From JABDQA01 sp963824415 (GTDB lineage: Bacteria; Desulfobacterota; Desulfobulbia; Desulfobulbales; Desulfocapsaceae), in assembly GCA_963824415.1 (NCBI GenBank), contig CAWGPM010000010.1, positions 1 through 64,000 of the forward strand: a stretch of DNA of 64,000 bases, written 5' to 3'. Positions 55,085-64,000 of this stretch are shown here, one piece after another (within the stretch, counting starts at the first letter, position 1; each line of letters begins with the position of its first letter). Made by a program: the position numbers and the translations under genes. The notes below the pieces were generated by a model, which saw only the letters and a list, made by a program, of their open reading frames with translations, was not told the DNA's origin and did no database searches.

Positions 55085-55588
55085 TTACTCGCTGGCCGAC
55101 CCGGGTTTTCTTGACTCGGCAGCCTGCTGGAACCCGTCACCGAGGCCCTTGAGAATATGATACGAAACCTGCTGGGCGATCGCTTCATTATCCAGGCCGG
55201 CGACTGTCTGCTGGATACCCGCAACGACTTCGCTAGTCTGTTCGATCATCTCCTGGGCAGCCGTTATCTTATCGGATATCTTGGTCATCGGAGCGCTCAG
55301 ATCGGATTGCTTAACGACCGATTCTATCGATCTGCCAAGCTGGGCTGTAGCCTCGCTCACCAGCCGATCAACGACGTCCTCGAGGTCCATGTTCTGGAAC
55401 CTGCCCTGCAATTGGGCGATGGTCTGCTCCGCTTTGCCGAGGTCTTCCTGCAGGCGATTAACCAGTGTTGCCGATTGCCAGGCAACATAGCCCAGCGCCG
55501 AGAACAGCACCACAAACAGCACAAAGTTGATGCTTACCAGCAGCAGCGTCTGATTCTGCCTTTTCTGCAATTGCACAAGATCACTCAT
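55085..55588 (-). CDS. single-pass coiled-coil membrane protein, unknown
   Basis: 167 residues. N-terminal helix FVLFVVLFSALGYVAWQSATL (residues ~22-42), then a helical region with heptad-like spacing (LQEDLGKAEQTIAQLQGRF, LVSEATAQLGRSIESVVK, MIEQTSEVVAGIQQTV). AGGAAGAG lies before the ATG. Such small anchored coiled coils may act as stators or adaptors. Likely cotranscribed with neighbours 53593-54972 and 55685-56050. Confidence 0.55.
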   Translation of the reverse strand: MSDLVQLQKRQNQTLLLVSINFVLFVVLFSALGYVAWQSATLVNRLQEDLGKAEQTIAQLQGRFQNMDLEDVVDRLVSEATAQLGRSIESVVKQSDLSAPMTKISDKITAAQEMIEQTSEVVAGIQQTVAGLDNEAIAQQVSYHILKGLGDGFQQAAESRKPGSASE

Positions 55589-55684
55589 TGTCTCTTCCTA
55601 ATTGTGGTGATTGTAGGACGCAGACCCCTTGTTTGAGACACCTGCGCCACTGAAAACAGGCGAACCGATAGATACTGCGGACGC

Positions 55685-56050
55685 TCAGGGAAGATCGACG
55701 GCTATTGTCTTGCCACCGTAGCCATGGACCGAGTCGTGAGCACGTAGCGTGATTGTTTTCAGGGCTTTGGGAATATCGACACCCGACAGGCCGCGGGTAA
55801 AGGGTTGCTCATCCACATGGGGATGATGCAGGATACGCGTGGCCAGAACATTGGAGTTCTGATCGACGACCTCCCACTTGTCCGCATAGTGGTCCCAACC
55901 GCTGTCCTCGTGCAGAACACTGACTTGAAACTGGTATATGCGATCATTTGTCTTGACCACCTGCACCTCGACAACGTCCGCCTCTCCCGCGAAGCAGGAT
56001 ATGTTCCCAGCCAGCAGAACAAGTAGAATTATGCACAGCGGTTTGCCCAT
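55685..56050 (-). CDS. small secreted protein, unknown
   Basis: 121 residues from the ATG at 56050 (an earlier ATG at 56107 gives a hydrophilic lead that would hide the signal peptide). Signal peptide at residues 1-21 (PLCIILLVLLAGNISCFAGE). Mature part: VEVQVVKTNDRIYQFQVSVLHEDSG and WDHYADKWEVVDQNSNVLATR, ending VHGYGGKTIAVDL. It reads as an immunoglobulin-like beta domain, of uncertain family. The 56108-56647 gap upstream holds putative operator repeats (see findings) and a 10-T run, no gene. Confidence 0.55.
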   Translation of the reverse strand: MGKPLCIILLVLLAGNISCFAGEADVVEVQVVKTNDRIYQFQVSVLHEDSGWDHYADKWEVVDQNSNVLATRILHHPHVDEQPFTRGLSGVDIPKALKTITLRAHDSVHGYGGKTIAVDLP

Positions 56051-56647
56051 GATGCTGATTCTACCCGAACAAAAATAGAAATGCTTGGCCAACAACAAAA
56101 TTTGCATCGTGTTTGAGAAAAATGAATAGATACCGCCAGCCAGGGACCGGACTTATCCCGTTGCGATCAGGGTCTCTTAATGGGGTATTGAAAGGATAGA
56201 AAAATACTGGAGTCCGCCCAGTGCTCAGGACAGACTCCTTGAGGTTCGCTCGCCTTATAAAACTCGAGCTGTATCGGTGTCGTCAGACCTCATTTTCTCA
56301 AGCGGCGGCCCAGCGTGCCTGGTCGAGCTCTCCCTGACCGCTATCCCCTTTGAAATGTATAGAAGCGAAACCAGTGCCAGTTAGGCCTGGTCTAAAAATT
56401 CAGTCTCGGAAAGAGCAAAAGCAGCTGTTATCACATGCGAAATATTACTCGTAGGATACCCCGAGCAGAGGTGGCTGTTTTTTTTTTGCCAGGATATGTC
56501 AAGTGCGTGGACATACAGGCGCGGTTTGTGTACATTATCTGTACAGTCTGCTCCTTCACATGGTGCCGCTTCTTAGCTGGTCGAAACGAGCTTATCGAGC
56601 TGCGCTGAGAGACGGCTGAGCCTCTTTCTGTCAATCGACGGGCAGCT

Positions 56648-58204
56648 ATGCAAAACACACCGAATCCACCGGACAGCGGCCTTTCTCTCCTCTGTGAAAT
56701 GGTCGAATCATTTCACGCGATCCAGGACCTCGATCAGATGCTCGAGGCGATTTTCCAGAAAATAAAGTCCGCCTTTCATATTGAAGGGGTGTCCATCGCG
56801 CTGCATAATCCGGCCAAACAGGAATTTTATTTTTTCAGAACCGTCGAGAACGGGTCGGCAACGATAAGCCAGGGAAGCCACCTGCCAACCTTTCCCGACG
56901 ACAAGGGCATCGCCGGCTGGGTCATGCGCAATGAAGCAGTGCTGGTCAACGATGTGTCGACCGACCCGCGCGTCTACAGCGATCTGGCCACCGGGGACGA
57001 CTTCGTTACCAGATCGATGATCTGTGTGCCGCTGCGCACCCGCAAACGCTTTTTAGGAGTGCTCTATACGCTTAATAAAATTTCGGGAAAGTTCAGCGAA
57101 CAGGATAAAAATCTGCTCGAAGTCCTCTCCGGAATCATCGCGGTCTCTCTGGAGAATGCCAGGCTCTACGGTGAGTTGAAAGGCCATCTGCGCACCCTTG
57201 AAGAAGAAAAACGCCATCTGCTTTCCCAGGCCAGGGCACAATCGGGCTTCGACGAGATCATCGGTTCCAGCCCGGCGATGCGCCGTCTTTTCGATCTGAT
57301 CGAAAAGGTTCTCGACACATCGACCAGCGTGCTCATCCAGGGAGAAACCGGTACCGGCAAGGAACTGATCGCCCGGATTATTCACTATAACGGCCCGCTC
57401 AAGGACAAACCCTTCGTGGTGGAAAACTGTGGTGCCCTGCCCGAACCGCTTCTGGAGAGTGAACTCTTCGGCCATGTCCGGGGGGCTTTTACCGGCGCGG
57501 TAAACGATAAAAAAGGACTTTTCGAAATCGCCGACGGAGGCACGATCTTTCTCGACGAAATCGGTGAACTGCCGCTGACCATGCAGGTCAAGCTGCTCAG
57601 GATCATCCAGGAGGGTGAATTCCGGCCGGTGGGCGGCAGCAGGACGCAGCGGGTGAATGTACGGCTCATCGCCTCGACCAACCGTAATCTCGAAGAGGAA
57701 GTTGCCAAGGGTAATTTTCGACAGGACCTCTTCTATCGGATTAACGTATTTCAGATCTCACCACCGCCCCTTCGAGAGCGAAAGGACGATATCGTGCTGC
57801 TGGCCAGTCATTTCCTCGAGAAATATGCCAGAAAGAACAACCGACCTGTCCCCCACATCACCCCGAAATCGATGGATCTGCTCTGTCATTTCGACTGGCC
57901 CGGCAATGTGCGAGAGCTTGAAAACGAGATGGAGCGTGCCCTGACCATGGCCGCCGGTAAACCGCGGATCTCAGCGGACCTGCTTTCAGACAAGATCAGG
58001 CGGGCGCAGCCCGAGTACCTGCTTCACCTGCCTGAAAACAAGTCCGGCTCGCTGAAGCATGCGGTCATCAACATGGAGCGTCAGATGATAGAGCAGGCAC
58101 TAAAAAACGCCCAGGGCAACCGGACCCAGGCGGCCAAGGCGCTCGGGCTCTCCAGACAGGGGCTGCTGAACAAAATCGCCGCCTATGAGGTAGCAGCCAA
58201 CTAG
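56648..58204 (+). CDS. sigma-54-dependent transcriptional activator with GAF domain
   Basis: 518 residues. GAF sensor at residues ~10-180 (FHIEGVSIALHNPAKQEFYF, DDKGIAGWVMRNEAVLVNDV). AAA+ sigma-54 domain: Walker A GETGTGKELIARIIHYNG, ELFGHVRGAFTGAVND with intact GAFTGA, Walker B GGTIFLDEIGELP, and the arginine-finger region RLIASTNRNLEEEV. A C-terminal Fis helix-turn-helix (NRTQAAKALGLSRQGLLNKI). Followed on the same strand after 46 bp by the CHASE2-cyclase gene, so the two may be coupled. The signal sensed by the GAF domain is unknown. Confidence 0.92.
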   Translation: MQNTPNPPDSGLSLLCEMVESFHAIQDLDQMLEAIFQKIKSAFHIEGVSIALHNPAKQEFYFFRTVENGSATISQGSHLPTFPDDKGIAGWVMRNEAVLVNDVSTDPRVYSDLATGDDFVTRSMICVPLRTRKRFLGVLYTLNKISGKFSEQDKNLLEVLSGIIAVSLENARLYGELKGHLRTLEEEKRHLLSQARAQSGFDEIIGSSPAMRRLFDLIEKVLDTSTSVLIQGETGTGKELIARIIHYNGPLKDKPFVVENCGALPEPLLESELFGHVRGAFTGAVNDKKGLFEIADGGTIFLDEIGELPLTMQVKLLRIIQEGEFRPVGGSRTQRVNVRLIASTNRNLEEEVAKGNFRQDLFYRINVFQISPPPLRERKDDIVLLASHFLEKYARKNNRPVPHITPKSMDLLCHFDWPGNVRELENEMERALTMAAGKPRISADLLSDKIRRAQPEYLLHLPENKSGSLKHAVINMERQMIEQALKNAQGNRTQAAKALGLSRQGLLNKIAAYEVAAN

Positions 58205-58250
58205 GTAATCCCCAATAGGTAATCTTCAATTCGGCACAGGGGCAGAGGCA

Positions 58251-60486
58251 ATGAAGAGTCTGCTGTATGGTCTGGCATTCGGGATAGCCTTCGCCATTGG
58301 CTCCACACTGCTGCTCGTATCCCCGCTGGGCAGGCAGCTCGAGGAAAATTTCGGTTTGGCGCTGCTGTTCAAACTGCGGGGGCCGGTACCATGCAATTCC
58401 AGAGTGGTCCTGGTCAATATCGGCCACGACTCATCCACCCAGCTTGGACTGCCGCAGGAATTCGAAGACTGGCCGCGCAACGTCTATGCCGAGTTGGTCG
58501 ATGCGCTCACTTCCTATGGCGTCTCTGTAATCGCCTTCGATATTCACTTCTCCGAGCCCAAGGTGGCCGCAGACGATCTACGCTTTGCCCAGAGCCTGAA
58601 ACGCGCCGGAAATGTGATTTTATTTGAAAAACTGGTCCGGCGCACTGCCAGCGGCTCAGATCAAGCAGTCTGAAACGGCCTCTGTGGATATCGAGACACT
58701 CGTTGAACCGATACCGCTGCTGGCTGATGCAGCGCTGGCGCTGGCGCCGTTTCCGATCCCCAAGATCCCGGTCAGAATCAACCAGGCCTGGACCTTCAAG
58801 ACCTCGGCCGGAGATATACCGACCCTGCCGGTGGTCGCCCTGCAAACGCTGGCGCTGGAAAACTACGACCGCTATCATGCCTATGTCACGCAGCAGATAC
58901 CAGATGCATCCGACAGTCTGCCGGCCTCGGTAGACGAGCTGCGCGACCAGTACGGCCTGATCACCACCATGCAGCGACTCAGGGAACTCTACCATCGCAG
59001 CCCTGTCCCCGCCGGGCCCGCCCTTGCTGCAGGCCTGCCCGAGGAAGAAGCAGAGCGCAAGCTGTTCGAGGCCTTGAGCAGCACGTATCGCGGGGAAAAC
59101 AACATCTATATCAATTATTACGGTCCCCCTGCCACCCTGCCTACCTATCCGATTCACCAGGTTCTGTCGGCGAGCGAGACCTCTGATGAAACGGTGGCAA
59201 CGGCGCTGAACGGAGCGGTTGTTTTCATCGGGGCAGCCCGAACCTCCTGGTCGGAACAGAAAGACGGCTTTTACACGGTCTTTTCCCAGGCCGACGGACT
59301 CGATCTGAGTGGGGTCGAACTGGCGGCAACTGTATTTGCCAACCTCCTCGAAAATCGCCCGATAAAACCGCTGCCGCTGTTCAGCACGATCGGCCTGCTG
59401 CTGACTCTGTCGCTTGGTTTCTGTCTGGTCGGTTTTCTTCTCAACCCGGTGCCGGCGACTGTCCTGCTGGCAATGCTCTCAGCCGGTTCGTTATTTGCTG
59501 CTCAATTTATCTTTCGGATCAACGGAATCTGGTTTCCGGTTATCATACCTCTGATACTGCTTCCCGCAGCATCATTTCTGAGCGCAATTCTGTATAAATT
59601 TATCAAGGCCAGGCGCGAGCAGAAGCATATCGAAAAAGCCTTGAAACTCTATCTGCCGGGCAATGTGGTTGATGAGATTTCGCGCGACCTCAGCTTTATC
59701 AAGTCCGGCGACCGCATGGTCTACGGCGTCTGTCTGTTCAGCGATGCCCAGGATTATACAACACTGTCCGAAAATCTCTCCCCGGTTGAACTCAGTGCGT
59801 TGATGCGGACCTATTTCGAGCATTTGTTCAAGCAGGTGAAGAAGCATGACGGACTGGTCTGCAACGTGATCGGCGATGCAATGTTCGCACTGTGGCCCTC
59901 TACGGAGCCGCACCCGACGATGAACCGCAAGGCTGCCCTGGCAGCGCTCGACATTCTCGAGGAAATTGAGCTGTTCAACCAGCAGAATCCTCAAAACAAT
60001 CTGCCGACCAGACTCGGCCTGCATTCGGGCTATCTGTTGATGGGCAATATCGGCGCAGAAGGACATTATGAATATGCCCCGGTGGGTGACATCGTCAACA
60101 CCGCCTCACGGATCGAGGGATTGAACAAGAGACTCGGCACCTGGGTGCTGGCCTCGGAAGAGGCACTTCAAGGATGCACGGGTATGGATACCAGGCTGAT
60201 GGGTTCCTTTCTGATGGGCGGCAAGACCCAACCGGTAACGCTCTATCAACTGCTGTCGGACGGCGAAGAGATAGCTGCACGAAAGCGGCTCTACCAGGAA
60301 TTGTTTCCGGAGGCGCTCTATCTCTTCCAGAAGCGCAACTGGCAGGAGGCCGAGGCGGCCCTGCGCGAGTGCCTCAGGCTGGTCAAAGACGACGGCCCAT
60401 CCCTGTTCTATCTGGAGCTCTGCTCAAAATTCCGGGAGAAGCCGCCGGATGCTGACTGGCAGGGGGATATTTCGGTAGGGAAATAA
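58251..60486 (+). pseudogene. CHASE2-domain adenylate cyclase (class III), one frameshift
   Basis: A membrane sensor cyclase of ~745 residues. The N-terminal signal-anchor helix (LLYGLAFGIAFAIGSTLLLV) leads into a periplasmic CHASE2 domain, with VVLVNIGHDSSTQLGLPQEF and YGVSVIAFDIHFSEP. Near 58640 the frame changes by one base (…ILFEKLVR to …ALPAAQIKQSETAS), after which CHASE2 continues. Three membrane helices follow (LFSTIGLLLTLSLGFCLVGF, etc.). The catalytic domain at 59650-60150 has SDAQDYTTLSE and NVIGDAMFALWP (both metal Asp present), GLHSGYLLMGNIG and PVGDIVNTASRIE (adenine-type Asp and transition-state residues). The C-terminal ~110 residues are helical. The cyclase is probably active if the frameshift is an error. 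It follows the sigma-54 activator and is convergent with the orphan gene at 60517. Confidence 0.8.
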
Positions 60487-60516
60487 CCCCCTTATTATTT
60501 AATGCTGTAACTGGGA

Positions 60517-60807
60517 CTAACCGATTTTATACCATCTGCCGTTGATATAGACCCAGCGCGAACCTTTACGGTAGACTAAATCATCCTCTGTCAGAGTCGA
60601 ACCATCAAAACCAGGAGGACAGAAACCTAGTGCTTCTGCCTGAAGGGGTCTCCACCCTCCTCCTTTGAGTAATACACTTGGTACCCCAGCTTTTATTTTT
60701 ATTTGAACATCTTTTGCCCTTTTGTTCCCTTGTGGAAGATCAGGATCTTGTGCAAGGCTTTGTTCATCATCCTCAACCCAGAATTTGGTAAGATCATAAT
60801 TGGACAT
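60517..60807 (-). CDS. small orphan protein, AT-rich, unknown
   Basis: 96 residues from the ATG at 60807, with AGGAG before it. Acidic N-terminus (KFWVEDDEQSLAQDPDLPQG), then a strand-rich part ending RWVYINGRWYKIG. The base composition is lower in GC than its neighbours, and codon choice (many A/T-ending codons) differs, suggesting recent arrival. No family recognised. Confidence 0.5.
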   Translation of the reverse strand: MSNYDLTKFWVEDDEQSLAQDPDLPQGNKRAKDVQIKIKAGVPSVLLKGGGWRPLQAEALGFCPPGFDGSTLTEDDLVYRKGSRWVYINGRWYKIG

Positions 60808-60947
60808 TATTCAATCTCCTGTTAGTTGTGATACTGTTTTTCAATTTAGCTTACTTTTGGACTCAATAGGTAAGCTTGGCCTGACATCTCTGTTGATTCA
60901 TAAAACTCCTATCTTTAAAGAAAACTTACAGCAACCCGTTGAAACAC

Positions 60948-63900
60948 CTACAAAGACACAGTCAGCGCTACAAACACCTGCTGTTCCGGCAGAAATCGAG
61001 GGGTTGCCGGATCGGTATCAACATAGCTGAACTCCTCATCGAATAGGTTCTTTGCCCCTAAAGTTATGATTCCATAGCGTTTGGGCAACCGGTAGCGAAT
61101 AGCCAGGTCCACCACCCAGAACTGGTCGCCTGCCGAAAAGGGCTCATCCATGCTGGTCAAGAAATCCCCTTTCTGATCGATATAATTGGCCTGAATCCTG
61201 GCACTGAAGCCGGCGGGCAGGAAGAAGCTGATCTGCGGCGACAGCCGGTGCGAGGTCAGCTCCGTGTACCCCTGCGGCCCGTCCTCCAAATCATGGCGGT
61301 ACTGCTCATAATAATATTCGAGACCGATGGAGGTCCAGTTTGCCGGCACCCAGTAGAGGTAGGCTGTAGCAATATCCTCCTGCCAATCGTCTTCCATTTG
61401 CACCGGGGGTGATTCCGGACCCGGAATTGCGGTAAACGGGTAGTTCAGGTCACGGTGAAAATACTTCACCCCGCCGAACCACTGCCTCGAAAAATCCTGT
61501 TCGATACCGAGCCCGTAAACCCAGGCCGAAGTCGAGTCGTTGTCTTCGAAGAACTGATTGAAGCCGGCCACCTGGGTGGGTTCGATGGTCTGGGCATAGA
61601 CCAGTCGCCGCTGCACCGTGCTGAACACCGCCCCGCGCAGCAGCGTCGATGCAGTTGGCTGCCAGGTAAGGCCGAGCTTGGGATTGAGCTGCTCGCGATC
61701 CTTGACCGGGCTGTCGAGCAGATCGCCGCTCAGGCCAATGGTGGCGACCAGCTCATACGGCAGCTCTACCTGGGCATAGCTGTAGAGGTTGGCATGCTTG
61801 GTAGTGGTGTCTTCCTCGGTAACGCTTTCAAATGGGAAGGTAATCGATATTACATCGCTGTTGTCGGAGTAAATATATCCCGCCCCGCTTTGCAGGTTGA
61901 AATTACTGCCGCTGTAAATATGCTGCAGTTCGCCCATGGCACTGTCGGTTGTGTTGGTGATATCGATAGAAAAAAAATCATCAATGCCAGATACCGCTTC
62001 CTTCCGCGTCAGCTAATATTGCCGTGCCAATGAGCGTCGAGTGGGGTTGCAGATCGTGGCGAAAACCGATGCGGGCGCTCTTTCTCTCTTCATCCTGCCG
62101 CAGCGTCTCACTGAAATCATTTGGATCGAACTGAAAGGTCAGGTCGCCGAAATCATCCTTTTTGTATCTGAGCTCCGCCATCCAGCTGGTCTGCGGCGAG
62201 AGCATTCCCTGTAGATATCCGTTGTAGAACCGCCGCTGCTGATCGTTGTTTTCCCGGATGCCGTCACTCCGGTAATAGTATTGGCCAAGACTGTAGGAGA
62301 ACTTGTTCCAGACCGTGGACTGGACCAGTTCGTCACCGAGGATATCGTTGCTGCCGACTATGCCGCTGGCCTGCAGGGCGAAACGGTTACGCAGGAACAG
62401 CGAATTGTATTCGTTGAAAGAGGCCTGCCCTGGCCCGGCTCCTTCCAGGATCCCCAGGTTGCTCTCGGCCAGCTGCGGCTGCACCGGATTGATATTGAGC
62501 GGCTGCAGCAACTGCGACTGCAGCAGCTCGCTGACCCGGGCTATCTCGTGGCGCGGCAGCACCCGATAGCTGTCTGCCAGAAAACGATGCGCTGAGAAGT
62601 TGCCGGGCTGCACGGCCAAGGATTTCCAGCCTTCGGCCAGGGCGCGCTGCTGAAAGCCGAGATCGTCATATATGCGCCCCAGGCTTGCACTGCGCGCAGC
62701 GAGATCATCGTCAAGCAGAAAACTCGAGCGATACACCGCCCGGTTGTTGTTGAGCGCAATCGACTTCTGCAGATCGTGGAGCGCCGCGACCGGCTGATTG
62801 ATTGTCTGCTTGCGGATCGCATCATAAAACCAGGGGGTCGGATCGGCCGCATCGAGCTCTTTTGCTATCTGGTACTGCCTGCTCGCTTGTTTATCCCGTT
62901 TTTCCTCGAAATAAGCCTTACCCAGATAACTCCTGATCAGCGCATTGCCGGGGTCCAGGGCCGCGGCCACCTCAATCTCACCGCGTCCGCGGGCCAGCTC
63001 ACCTCTTCTGATATGGGTCAAGCCCCAAGACCAAGCCGAGCCAGGGGCAAGGCCTGGTCGAGCTTGATGGCGCTGTTGAATGCGGTTTCGGCTGCGTCGA
63101 TTTCGACCCTGGTCAGATGCACGAAACCGAGCACTGCCTGCGTTCTGGCGATACCCGGATCCAGTTGAGTGGCCTGCTGTATCGATTGCAGGGCTTGGTC
63201 AAACTGGCCGACAGCAAGCTGCAATTCGGCAAGGCGTGCTTTGACCTGGCCGTTATCGGGGTTCGCCGCAGCCGTTTGGGCCAGGATATCCAGGGCTCCT
63301 TCGACATTTAACTGGGCCTGCCTGGCATACGAAAGCGCCAGGCCGGCAGCAGCAGAACCGGGCGCATATTCCAGGGCTTTCTGGGCCAGGGTGAGCGCCT
63401 GTTCATTGTTGTTCTGCACCACTTCAATAATTGACAACAGGGCCAGGGCTTCCCCGTTATTCGGGTTCAGGTTCATTACCTTAGCCAGTGCTTCTCTGGC
63501 TTCTGATACCCCGCCCACACTCAGATGCTCAGAAGCCTTGCTGAGCAGTATGGCCTGCTGATCATCACCTACGGCTTGAGTGGAATCAAGGATAATAGGA
63601 TAATAAAGGGTCCACTGAACTGCATCGCGCGGCGTAACAACTGCGGTTAAAACCGGTGCAGCGCCTTGTTGCGCCGTTGCCGATTGCCCGCTGCCCAGCT
63701 CAACGCTGCCGTACTGGTTGGAGGCACTAACCAGTCCCTCAAATACGGTGATCACCGACTGCTGCTCATCCACCTGAACCACAAATTCGGTCCCTTCGAC
63801 CGCACCGTTAACATATGGGGTGGCAACCTGCAGGGAACGCGGGCGGTGGCTGAAGATGTGCAGCACGCCTTTAATCAGGTTGAGCAGCGAGACCCCCTGG

Positions 63901-64000
63901 TCCGGCTCGCCAAAATTCAGGGTGGTATTCTGGTCGACCCGCAGGATGGATTCGTTGACCAGGACCACTGCAGCCCGGCCACCGGTGCCGACTCTCAACA
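60948..64000 (-). pseudogene. FecR-TPR-TonB-type outer membrane barrel protein, two frameshifts, N-terminus cut by window
   Basis: Minus-strand gene entering from beyond 64000. It begins with a FecR-like domain (RAAVVLVNESILRVDQNTTL, then LIKGVLHIFSHRPRSLQVATP and VNGAVEGTEFVVQVD). A tetratricopeptide region follows (NLNPNNGEALALL, AANPDNGQVKARLAELQLA, ALDPGNALIRSYLGKAY), then a beta-barrel of outer-membrane receptor type, ending LGAKNLFDEEFSYVD and RFLPEQQVFVALTVSL, the TonB-dependent receptor C-terminal pattern. Frames change near 63018 (one extra base in a G-run; …LARLGLG then LTHIRRGE resumes) and near 61970 (…DAEGSGI then IDDFFSIDIT). No plug domain was seen within the window. Next to a CHASE2-cyclase, a known companion of FecR proteins. 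Confidence 0.7.

Noticed and set aside
56474..56494. Run of ten T with TGGC/GCCA around it
   Set aside because: The stem is only four pairs and not after a gene in the right orientation; not a convincing terminator.
1..64000. CRISPR, tRNA, rRNA, prophage
   Set aside because: No regularly spaced repeats, no cloverleaf or rRNA-like sequence and no phage structural genes were recognised on either strand.

Overview
The window looks like a GC-rich chromosomal segment of an anaerobic, probably sulfate-reducing-type deltaproteobacterium (Desulfobacterota). This is inferred from three tungsten/molybdenum aldehyde:ferredoxin oxidoreductases (AOR family), TRAP and tripartite tricarboxylate (TctABC) carriers, HtpX, sigma-54 and class III cyclase regulators. 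No rRNA, tRNA, CRISPR array, phage or plasmid genes were seen.

Layout. 0-10.1 kb: six recognisable genes (SLC13 permease, NUDIX hydrolase, D-lactate-dehydrogenase-like FAD/Fe-S oxidase, Cache-GGDEF protein, RecQ, CBS/CorC protein). Every one is broken by frame changes although its conserved motifs survive, which points to local sequence error more than to decay. 10.8-12.8 kb: intergenic repeats, HtpX and a small exported protein. 13-30 kb: a sugar-acid catabolic block with a YihU/HIBADH-like reductase, KDPG aldolase, Zn-dehydrogenase, KDG kinase, Ldh2-type dehydrogenase, FCD-type GntR regulator, Fe-alcohol dehydrogenase plus AOR no. 1, TRAP transporter, PdxA2, four-carbon acid sugar kinase, fructuronate-reductase-like SDR and UxaA-type dehydratase. 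30-33 kb: DMT exporter, K+ channel, aldo/keto reductase and Dabb protein. 33-37.5 kb: the Anbu peptidase operon (ATP-grasp, alpha-E, Anbu, transglutaminase). 37.6-45.2 kb, minus strand: AOR no. 2, DUF6868, sugar isomerase, TctCBA and Gfo/Idh oxidoreductase. 45.2-47.4 kb: a DUF4388 remnant, a small secreted protein, rhodanese and MauE/DoxX. 47.7-51.7 kb: GntR regulator, AorA-like four-cluster ferredoxin, AOR no. 3 and a DapA-type KDG aldolase. 51.7-56 kb: MFS transporter and unknown envelope proteins. 56.6-64 kb: sigma-54 activator, CHASE2-adenylate cyclase (one frameshift), a small orphan, and a FecR-TPR-beta-barrel protein (two frameshifts, cut by the window end).

How it fits together. Altronate/mannonate-type acids would be reduced or oxidised by the SDR, Zn- and Ldh2-type enzymes and dehydrated by the UxaA protein to KDG. 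KDG is then either phosphorylated and cleaved (KdgK and KDPG aldolase) or cleaved directly (DapA-type aldolase) to pyruvate and glyceraldehyde. The AORs could oxidise such aldehydes to acids and reduce ferredoxin. Three carriers plus two FCD GntR regulators suggest several parallel, substrate-specific modules.

Two families of small non-coding inverted-repeat elements (258 bp and about 141 bp) have matching ends and apparent 4-bp target duplications. They are best read as MITEs.
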